Shown here: piece by piece, positions 9,401 to 15,673 of the stretch | Position numbering within the stretch: position 1 is the first letter of the stretch | Layout: every line of letters begins with the position of its first letter | Source: Megamonas hypermegale | Lineage (GTDB): Bacteria > Bacillota > Negativicutes > Selenomonadales > Selenomonadaceae | Reading direction: 5' to 3' | DNA: 64,000 nt | NCBI GenBank assembly: GCA_002314325.1 | Contig: DCFC01000035.1 | Location: 169,459-233,458 of the forward strand | Program-made: the position numbers and the translations under genes | The notes under the pieces: model-generated | What the model was told of the DNA's origin: nothing | Databases searched by the model: none | What the model saw: the letters and a program-made list of their open reading frames with translations, nothing else

Positions 9401-10252
9401 CAGATGCTCGACGATACGAAACCAAAAAAATTCAGCGACCTCGTCCGTATCAGCGGATTTTCGCACGGCACGAACGTTTGGCTCGACAATGCGCAGGATT
9501 TAATCACGAACGGCACCTGCACCGTTTCCGATGCCATCTCCTGCCGCGACGACATCATGATGCACCTGATACACAGCGGCATCGAGCCGCTCTTTTCCTT
9601 CAAGACGATGGAAAAAGTCCGTAAGGGCAAGGGGCTCAGCGAAGACGACATCAAAATCATGAAAGACGGCGGCATACCGCAGTGGTATATCGACTCGTGC
9701 ATGAAAATAAAATACCTCTTCCCGCGTGCTCATGCCACAGCGTACGTTATGATGGCATACCGCATCGCTTTCTGCAAAGTGCACTATCCGCTCGCCTTCT
9801 ACGCCGCATACTTCTCCATACGCGCCGCCGAATTCGACGCCAATATCATCTCGCGCGGCAAACAGGCAGTGCGCGATAAACTCGACGAAATCATCGCCAT
9901 GGAAAAACAAAAAAAACTGTCCGTTAAGGATAAGAGTTTCCAGGTCATTCTCGAGCTTGCCTGGGAAATGTATCTGCGCGGCTTCTCCGTGGAAAAAGTC
10001 GATTTGTACAAATCAAGCGCCAATAAATTCATCCTGCATGAAAAATCGCTCCTGCCGCCGTTTACGGCACTGACCGGCATCAGCACCATGGCGGCGGGCA
10101 ACATCATTCAGGCGCGCAAAGACGGTGAATTCACCTCCGTTGACGACCTGAAAAAACGAGCAAGTCTTACCACCACCGTAATCGAAAGTCTGCGCGAACA
10201 CGGTTGCCTTGACAATCTGCAGGAAAACGACCAAATCGCGCTCTTCAGTTAA
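6464..10252 (+). CDS. polC: DNA polymerase III alpha subunit PolC, without embedded exonuclease
   Basis: A 1262-residue PolC, the Firmicute replicase. Domains in order: N-terminal domain and proline/alanine/glutamine linker (1-230), OB-fold (about 240-340), PHP N-half (VELHAHTHMSNMDAVVSATD, from about 357), polymerase palm with zinc ribbon (CPHC ... CPYC), the catalytic motif VPDIDLNFSGDYQ, KLDILGHDDPT, and the C-terminal helix-hairpin-helix domain. In the usual PolC (about 1430 residues) a DnaQ-like exonuclease is inserted between the PHP halves. Here IKIIYGIEGYLTGDDYQQ runs directly into RRANHIIMLAKNSIGLHN (about residues 408-445), so the whole exonuclease of about 175 residues is absent with no frameshift. 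The gene follows cobC by 14 bp. Confidence 0.95.
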   Translation: MNKKFYILPQNGGEKFRRILQSVPATPAEKQILQEASIKHVEIDLGNNSWEILMETYNGIPDELLTRAASYISSRCNIPSVIFYQNIIDLPQEVDRHWPTIIQNASGSNPTLYSILLQAAHSVDGNRILIDFKGAHIEEILRSHNVEETMSQAVQAMVHCPCKVICRIDSSAPAAAALNPFNNFNNNEQDNEAYLRKLQQQSQSQHGAPKAPSAAPAAENGFNNQAKFRRSRAERKLMTETIPDEPIEITSIDGEMKNITLRGRIFNINNREFNTGTILLTFDLADDSDGISCKVFLKTKEEFNNVNAALQKADTVKIKGAIRFDSYLNDYVMMPNNIALSELPKREDRAGEKRVELHAHTHMSNMDAVVSATDLINTAVRWGWPAIAITDHGVVQAFPEAMKAAKGKDIKIIYGIEGYLTGDDYQQRRANHIIMLAKNSIGLHNIYRMVSLSHLKYLYKSRPRLPKKIISELREGVIIGSACEAGELIRAIVAGTDDEKLLEIASFYDYLEIQPIGNNAFLIRDNENFPNIQTEQDLININLKVAELAEKLGKMLVATCDVHFLNAKDSIYRAILMKGKGFADAEKQPPLYLRTTEEMLKEFAYLGEAKAYEAVVTNPRKIAEMVEVFKPIPDELYSPMIPGADEQIHDMSYAKARELYGENLPKVVQDRLELELNSIIGHGFAVLYLIAHKLVKKSLDDGYLVGSRGSVGSSFVATMTSITEVNPLPPHWRCPHCKHSEFIEDGTYGCGFDMPDKNCPYCGTKMIKDGHDIPFAVFMGFDGDKVPDIDLNFSGDYQPVAHKYTEELFGKDNVFRAGTIATVADKTAYGYVKKFFDEKGIKKRDAYINSLVNGCTGVKRTTGQHPGGIMVIPRNMDVHHFTPIQRPADDNDTNTITTHFDYHSISSRLVKLDILGHDDPTVIKMLENITHRDPRSIPFDDPATMSIFSSTEALGVTPEELGATSGTFGIPEFRTPFTRQMLDDTKPKKFSDLVRISGFSHGTNVWLDNAQDLITNGTCTVSDAISCRDDIMMHLIHSGIEPLFSFKTMEKVRKGKGLSEDDIKIMKDGGIPQWYIDSCMKIKYLFPRAHATAYVMMAYRIAFCKVHYPLAFYAAYFSIRAAEFDANIISRGKQAVRDKLDEIIAMEKQKKLSVKDKSFQVILELAWEMYLRGFSVEKVDLYKSSANKFILHEKSLLPPFTALTGISTMAAGNIIQARKDGEFTSVDDLKKRASLTTTVIESLREHGCLDNLQENDQIALFS

Positions 10253-10289
10253 AAATTACAATCAATCAAACAATTAAGGAAAACAATTC

Positions 10290-11633
10290 ATGAAACAAAC
10301 ATTATCTCTATCTCAGTATATTCTCGTCGGTTCCATGCTGTTCGGCATGTTCTTCGGTGCGGGCAATTTGATTTTTCCTGTCCATCTCGGGCAGGAAGCC
10401 GGCGCCAACGTAGTGCCTGCCAACATCGGCTTCATGCTCACGGCAATCGGTTTGCCGTTTCTCGGCATCATCGCCATGGGCGTCTCCCGCAGCAAGGGTC
10501 TGTTCGATTTGGCCGGACGCATAAATACGACGTACGCTCATTTCATCACGATACTGCTCTATCTCTCTATCGGACCGGCGTTCGCCCTGCCGCGAACGGC
10601 CGCCGTATCCTTTGAAATCGGTTTCGCCAGTCATCTGGACAGCTCACTGCAAACAGTATGTCTTGCCGCATTCACGGTGATATTCTTTCTGCTGGCGCTG
10701 TTTTTCGCCTTAAAGCCCGGAAAAATAATTATCTGGATTGGCAAATTTCTCAATCCGCTGTTTTTAATCTTTCTCGCCGTTTTAATCATAGCGGCATTCA
10801 TAAATCCTATGGGCGCGCCTTCTGCTATGCCCGTCCAAAGTGCATATCAGCAAGAAGCACTGACAAAAGGCATCATTGAAGGCTATAACACCATGGACGC
10901 GCTTGCTTCGCTCGCTTTCGGCATTATCGTAATCCATACGCTTTCCGATTTAGGGCTAAAAAATCCGAAAGATATCGCTCTAGGTACACTCAAAGCCGGT
11001 ATCGTCGTACTCGTTTTAATGGGCATCATCTACAGCTCGCTGTCATATATCGGTGCGGCCAGCCTCGGTCAGCTCGCCCTGTCCGCTAACGGCGGTATCG
11101 CTCTTGCCGATATCTCCACTTATTATTTCGGCTCATTCGGTCATATCCTGCTCGCTGGTACGGTCACCGTGGCCTGCCTCAAAACGGCCATCGGTCTTAT
11201 CACCGCCTGCTCCACTACTTTCAGTGAACTGTATCCGCATACGCTGTCGTATAAGTCGTATGTATATCTGATTACATTCGTCTCGTTTTTAATCAGCAAC
11301 GTCGGTCTTACAAGCATTATCTACCTTGCCATTCCGATTTTAATGCTGCTGTACCCGCTTGCCATCACTTTGATTTTACTGGCATTCATCGACGCCGTTT
11401 GCGGTTATCACCGCTATATTTATCTTTGCACGACGGTATTTACACTGCTTGCCGCCATCGGCGACATGCTGGGTGCTCTGCCGTTCGGTCTGAATGAAAT
11501 AGCCGCTATAAGTAGTATCATAGAAATCTACCGCAATACCCTGCCGTTTTTTGACATCGGCATGGGCTGGATTGTCCCTGCCGTTATCGGTATAGCATTG
11601 GGTACTGTTCTTACTTTTATAACAAGAAAATAA
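10290..11633 (+). CDS. brnQ: Branched-chain amino acid:cation symporter BrnQ
   Basis: A 447-residue membrane protein with about 12 hydrophobic segments and the LIVCS family N-terminus (MLFGMFFGAGNLIFPVHLG, residues 17-35). It takes up Leu, Ile and Val with Na+ or H+. Further family segments are GPAFALPRTAAVSFE and GYNTMDALASLAFGIIV. It lies 37 bp after polC and ends at a strong terminator. Confidence 0.95.
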   Translation: MKQTLSLSQYILVGSMLFGMFFGAGNLIFPVHLGQEAGANVVPANIGFMLTAIGLPFLGIIAMGVSRSKGLFDLAGRINTTYAHFITILLYLSIGPAFALPRTAAVSFEIGFASHLDSSLQTVCLAAFTVIFFLLALFFALKPGKIIIWIGKFLNPLFLIFLAVLIIAAFINPMGAPSAMPVQSAYQQEALTKGIIEGYNTMDALASLAFGIIVIHTLSDLGLKNPKDIALGTLKAGIVVLVLMGIIYSSLSYIGAASLGQLALSANGGIALADISTYYFGSFGHILLAGTVTVACLKTAIGLITACSTTFSELYPHTLSYKSYVYLITFVSFLISNVGLTSIIYLAIPILMLLYPLAITLILLAFIDAVCGYHRYIYLCTTVFTLLAAIGDMLGALPFGLNEIAAISSIIEIYRNTLPFFDIGMGWIVPAVIGIALGTVLTFITRK

Positions 11634-11677
11634 TACACTTAAACGCATAATTAAGAGATTTTCACTTTAAAAATAAA

Positions 11678-11725
11678 AAAGGAACTATCATCTGCATTAT
11701 ACATGTATGATAGTTCCTTTTTATT
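11678..11725. terminator. Terminator after brnQ, also serves csoR
   Basis: AAAGGAACTATCAT and its complement ATGATAGTTCCTTT flank a 15-nt loop, with A-rich and T-rich tails on the two sides (11678-11720). Confidence 0.9.
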
Positions 11726-11735
11726 TTTTAATTCC

Positions 11736-12014
11736 TTATGAGAGACGGGAAAAATGCTCAATGGCTTTGGCAAATTCCTCAACCGTCTTTTCAGCGTCGC
11801 CGTGCTGAATACCGTCGATAACGCAGTGTTTCAGATGACCTTCCAAAATCACCTTGCCGACACTGTGCATAGCGGATTTGGCGGCATTGACCTGCATGAG
11901 CACATCCTCACACGGAATATTTTCATCATCTATCATTCTGTCAATGGCATTAAGCTGTCCTATAATACGCTTTATACGGCGATGGAGTTTTTGTGTTTCC
12001 ATACATTGTTTCAT
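11736..12014 (-). CDS. csoR: CsoR/RcnR-family metal-sensing repressor, CsoR-like Cys-His-Cys site
   Basis: A 92-residue all-helical repressor of the CsoR/RcnR family. The family core is RRIKRIIGQLNAIDRMI (12-28). Metal ligands fit the copper-sensing CsoR pattern: Cys35, His60 and Cys64 (spacing as in Cys36/His61/Cys65 of M. tuberculosis CsoR). Such repressors leave DNA when Cu(I) binds. No copper ATPase is adjacent; the divergent neighbour is an NRAMP transporter. The CsoR-type palindromes before the ATPase at 41.8 kb are a possible target. The start follows AAAGGT. Confidence 0.88.
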   Translation of the reverse strand: MKQCMETQKLHRRIKRIIGQLNAIDRMIDDENIPCEDVLMQVNAAKSAMHSVGKVILEGHLKHCVIDGIQHGDAEKTVEEFAKAIEHFSRLS

Positions 12015-12086
12015 GAATAAATCATACCTTTCTTAGATATTTAGATTATATTTATATTATATCAGATTACAAAACTAAAATTTTAA

Positions 12087-12142
12087 TTGATTAGATTAGT
12101 GTTTTTGTTATAATTTTATTGAAAATAATTTTCAATAAAATT
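12087..12142 (+). promoter_or_regulatory. NRAMP-gene promoter overlapped by a 31-bp palindrome
   Basis: TTGATT (12087-12092), a 16-bp spacer and TATAAT (12109-12114) are followed by a nearly perfect palindrome at 12112-12142: 15-bp arms (AATTTTATTGAAAAT and its complement) around one central base. It overlaps the -10 and the start of transcription, the position of a repressor operator. The sequence is AT-rich and Fur/MntR-like in style, but it matches neither consensus well enough to name the regulator. Confidence 0.7.
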
Positions 12143-12154
12143 CGAGGTGAAAAT

Positions 12155-13411
12155 ATGAATTTAAATGAATACAGCAAGCGCCATTCCACAAGCGAAAGAG
12201 CAAGAGAGCTTCTTCGTTACATTGGTCCAGGCCTTTTGATTACAGTCGGTTTCATCGACCCGGGCAACTGGGCTTCCAATCTGGCAGCCGGTGCCGATTA
12301 CGGCTATTTATTATTATGGATGGTTACGCTTTCAACGATAATGCTCATTTTGCTTCAGCATAATGCAGCACATCTGGGAATTGTTACAGGCCTTTGCTTA
12401 TCGGAAGCAGCTACAAAATTTCTGCCGCAGTGGATTTCCCGTCCTGTACTGGCTTCAGCAATGATAGCTTCAATCGCTACTGCTCTGGCGGAAATTTTAG
12501 GTGGGGCAATAGCCCTGAATTTACTGTTTAATATTCCTATTACTATCGGAAGTATTTTTACTGCCGTATTTTGCGCTGTCCTGCTAAAAACGAATTCATA
12601 TCCTAAGATGGAGAAAATAATCATTGCATTTGTGTCGATTATCGGATTTTCCTTTTTAATCGAATTGCAGATGGTACCGGTTGAATGGTCATCAGCCGCT
12701 TCGGGATGGACCGTACCGAATATGCCAGAAGGTTCAATCGTAATCATAATGAGTGTACTCGGTGCAGTCGTTATGCCTCATAACCTTTTTTTACATTCAG
12801 AAGTTATACAGTCGCGCCAATGGAATTTACAGGATGAAAAAATTATTCAAAAACAGCTCCGTTATGAATTCCTTGATACGATTTTTTCTATGGGAATAGG
12901 CTGGGCAATCAACAGCTCTATGATAATCATTGCAGCAGCCATATTTTTCACAAATGGTATTCAGGTGGATGATTTGGCACAGGCAACGGAACTTTTACGC
13001 CCGATATTGGGAGAAAATGCCGCGATTATATTTGCTGTAGCACTGTTATTTGCCGGCATTTCATCGACTTCAACCTGTGGAATAGCCGGCGGCAGTATTT
13101 TTGCCGGTATATTCGGCGAAGATTACGATATAAAAGACTATCATTCCTGGCACGGTGTATTATTAACATATGGTTTGGCTGTACTGGTGATTGTTTTCAT
13201 ATCCGACCCATTTCAGGGACTTATCTATTCACAGATGCTTCTCAGTATACAGCTTCCGATAACGGTTGCACTTTTAATATACCTTACATCTTCACGTAAA
13301 GTCATGGGCAAATTCGTAAACAGTTTACGGCTGAAAATAGTCTTAGGCATTATCGGTGCGGTTGTTATAGGTTTGAATATTGTTTTACTGTATCAGATGA
13401 TTATAAACTAA
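12155..13411 (+). CDS. mntH: NRAMP-family divalent metal transporter
   Basis: A 418-residue membrane protein with about 11 helices. The metal-binding motif of helix 1 (GFIDPGNWASNLAAGA) and of helix 6 (VVMPHNLFLHSEVIQSR) are intact, which in the family selects Mn2+ or Fe2+ and drives import with protons. The ATG at 12155 is chosen because GAGGTGAAA lies just upstream, although the frame stays open back to 12119. It is a single gene with a palindromic operator and is divergent from csoR. Iron or manganese control is inferred. Confidence 0.92.
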   Translation: MNLNEYSKRHSTSERARELLRYIGPGLLITVGFIDPGNWASNLAAGADYGYLLLWMVTLSTIMLILLQHNAAHLGIVTGLCLSEAATKFLPQWISRPVLASAMIASIATALAEILGGAIALNLLFNIPITIGSIFTAVFCAVLLKTNSYPKMEKIIIAFVSIIGFSFLIELQMVPVEWSSAASGWTVPNMPEGSIVIIMSVLGAVVMPHNLFLHSEVIQSRQWNLQDEKIIQKQLRYEFLDTIFSMGIGWAINSSMIIIAAAIFFTNGIQVDDLAQATELLRPILGENAAIIFAVALLFAGISSTSTCGIAGGSIFAGIFGEDYDIKDYHSWHGVLLTYGLAVLVIVFISDPFQGLIYSQMLLSIQLPITVALLIYLTSSRKVMGKFVNSLRLKIVLGIIGAVVIGLNIVLLYQMIIN

Positions 13412-13540
13412 AATTCAATTATAGAACGATAATGAATACATTTATTTTTTAGAGGAATACACAGGATTTTGACATGGTTTTTTAGAATAGTATTTGATAA
13501 AATAGAGATAACGTTCACGTTAGATATTGGAGTGATTTTT

Positions 13541-14815
13541 ATGACAGGAAATAAAGAAGTAATTACAGGAAATGACTATAAACGAATGATAGCCGGTGCT
13601 TACAGCGCTTTTTTGCTGGAGTATGAAAATATTAATGCGTTAAACGGAGATTCGCTGCTGGATAAAAAAGCCGGTACGCATATCCTTCGCACTATCGGGG
13701 CGGCAGCTATGTCACTGCGTGATTTGCAGGCAGTGGAAAGTATCGGCGGCGTATCCAAACGTGTAGGCAGTGCTGCTGTTTTGGGCGCACGCGGCAACGC
13801 CGGCGTACTGATTTCGCAAATTCTGCGCGGTATTGCCAAAGGATTGGCGGGAAAATACGAGGCTTCCTCCTCTGTTTTCGGCAAATCCTTCCAATACGGT
13901 GTTTTATATGCTCAGCGCGCCGTGAATGACGAAGTGGAACGTCCGATTATCATAACGGCGAAAGCCGTAGCCAAAGGTGCATATAACGCCGTCCGCGCCA
14001 ATCTGCCGATTGCGGAAATACTGACGGAAGCGATTAAAGCCGGCGGTATTGCTCTGAGCCATGCAGAACACAAATGCGGATTCGTCGATGCCGGAGCGAA
14101 AGCTTTGATGGTATTTTTGCAGGGCTGCCGCAACGGTCTGGACGGTTACTACGTTTCACCGGTAATGCTGTTCTCCTCCGGCTTTAAAACGTCGCATGAT
14201 GTGCCTAATCCGCGCTACGATATGGTTTATCCGTATGCCGTATCATGCCGAATGGAACGCTGCCGCGCCAGCAAGGCTGATTTGGCGAAAATGCTCAAGC
14301 CGATGGGCAAGGTAATCGTCATAAAAAGCGAAGGCCGCGATATTTTACTGTACCTGCATACGGATTATCCGGGCAACATGCTGGAACAGGCTGTCGACTG
14401 GGGAACGATTAAGGATGTAACGATACAGAATTTGGCAATGCCGCACAATCTGAAATCCGTGGACAAAACCATGCTGGATGTGGCAATGCTGGCAATAGCC
14501 GATGATGAGGCAAGCGCACAGCAGCTGGAGGAATTGGGCGCGATTGCCGTAATCACCGACGATAAAGTAAGCGGACCGTCCGTCGGCGATTTAATAAATC
14601 TAATTCACAGCGATATTGCGAAAAACTATATCATAATAGCCAATAATGTCGATAATTCGCTCGTAATGGCGCAGGCAAAACGCCTTTTAAACAATAATAT
14701 CGAAATTCTCTATACGACAAATCTGGCCGAACAGCTGAAAGTCATAAAATGCTTCAATCCGGAACTGGAATTGAAGGACAATATCAAAAATATGAACGCG
14801 GCATTGAACGGTTGA
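13541..14815 (+). CDS. DAK2-domain protein (YloV/FakA-like), nucleotide site degenerate
   Basis: A 424-residue protein with the order of FakA/YloV: DAK2-type domain, then a DegV-associated C-terminal domain. GSAAVLGARGNAGVLISQILRG (about 80-100, quoted in part) is the typical 'GARGNSGVILSQ' segment. FakA proteins phosphorylate fatty acids bound by DegV-type proteins and need a DGDTGTNM magnesium motif. Here the equivalent region reads YENINALNGDSLLDKKAGTH, so the metal-binding aspartates are not recognisable. It is also about 120 residues shorter than FakA. The start follows TTGGAGTG. It is probably a diverged or regulatory paralogue. Confidence 0.8.
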   Translation: MTGNKEVITGNDYKRMIAGAYSAFLLEYENINALNGDSLLDKKAGTHILRTIGAAAMSLRDLQAVESIGGVSKRVGSAAVLGARGNAGVLISQILRGIAKGLAGKYEASSSVFGKSFQYGVLYAQRAVNDEVERPIIITAKAVAKGAYNAVRANLPIAEILTEAIKAGGIALSHAEHKCGFVDAGAKALMVFLQGCRNGLDGYYVSPVMLFSSGFKTSHDVPNPRYDMVYPYAVSCRMERCRASKADLAKMLKPMGKVIVIKSEGRDILLYLHTDYPGNMLEQAVDWGTIKDVTIQNLAMPHNLKSVDKTMLDVAMLAIADDEASAQQLEELGAIAVITDDKVSGPSVGDLINLIHSDIAKNYIIIANNVDNSLVMAQAKRLLNNNIEILYTTNLAEQLKVIKCFNPELELKDNIKNMNAALNG

Positions 14816-14848
14816 TTGACTGAACAGAAATGAGAGAAGGTGAGTTCA

Positions 14849-15604
14849 GTGGATTTTTTAAGAAATACAATGATTTTTGCCGCTGTATGTCTGTTTTTCA
14901 GCAGTACGGCTCTTGCCGCGCCGATTTTAAAATTGAATTCGCACGGCCATGACGTAATGGTTCTGCAGCAAAATCTCATGCGGCTCAATTACAGCGTCAG
15001 CAAGGTAAGCGGCAATTATGACAAGGAAACACAGGAAGCTGTAAAGGCATTCCAAAAAGATAATAAATTAAGTGTTACAGGTATCGTGAACCGGGAAACA
15101 TGGTGGGCGATAAAAGGCGGCAGACCAACCATAAGCGGCATAGGCACTGCCGTTTCCACCGCCAAACCGACAACGTCGCCTATTTGGGACAATATTTCTT
15201 CCGTGCCGTACGGCAGAACTTTTCTGTCCAAAAAAGAAGTTCCGTCCATTATATCCACAGCGAAAAATTATCTGGGCGTGCCGTACGTTTTCGGCGGAGC
15301 TTCACCGGAGGAAGGATTTGACTGCTCCGGTTTTCTGGAATACGTTTTTGCCCGCAACGGCATAGAAATTCCGCGTACAGCCGATGAACAGTACCGCTTG
15401 GGGAAACTCGTCAGACAATCGCAGCTCGTAGCCGGTGATTTGGTCTTTTTCACGACGTATGAACCGGGAGCTTCGCACTGCGGCATTTATCTGGGCAATG
15501 ATAAATTCATTCATGCTTCCAGCAGTAAAGGCATACGAGTGGACGATATAAACGACTCCTACTGGGCGAGCAGATATTACGGCGGTAAACATATCGTAAA
15601 ATAA
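14849..15604 (+). CDS. Secreted NlpC/P60 peptidoglycan hydrolase with peptidoglycan-binding domain
   Basis: About 251 residues. A signal peptide ending in STALAAP is followed by a PG_binding_1 domain (LNSHGHDVMVLQQNLMRLNY onward) and a C-terminal NlpC/P60 cysteine peptidase: catalytic Cys in FDCSGFLEYVF, His in SHCGIYLGND, and HASSSKGIRV. Such enzymes cut D-Glu-diaminopimelate bonds in cell wall stem peptides. GTG at 14849 is preferred to the in-frame GTG at 14840 because GAGAAGGTGAG then sits at ribosome-site distance. Confidence 0.92.
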   Translation: MDFLRNTMIFAAVCLFFSSTALAAPILKLNSHGHDVMVLQQNLMRLNYSVSKVSGNYDKETQEAVKAFQKDNKLSVTGIVNRETWWAIKGGRPTISGIGTAVSTAKPTTSPIWDNISSVPYGRTFLSKKEVPSIISTAKNYLGVPYVFGGASPEEGFDCSGFLEYVFARNGIEIPRTADEQYRLGKLVRQSQLVAGDLVFFTTYEPGASHCGIYLGNDKFIHASSSKGIRVDDINDSYWASRYYGGKHIVK

Positions 15605-15615
15605 GAAACAGATAG

Positions 15616-15645
15616 AAAACAGCAGGCAATCCTGCTGTTTTTCTA
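15616..15645 (+). terminator. Terminator after the NlpC/P60 gene
   Basis: AAACAGCAGG / CCTGCTGTTT with a 4-nt loop, followed by TTTCTAATATTTTT. Confidence 0.85.
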
Positions 15646-15673
15646 ATATTTTTTCTACACAGGAAGGCAGTAT

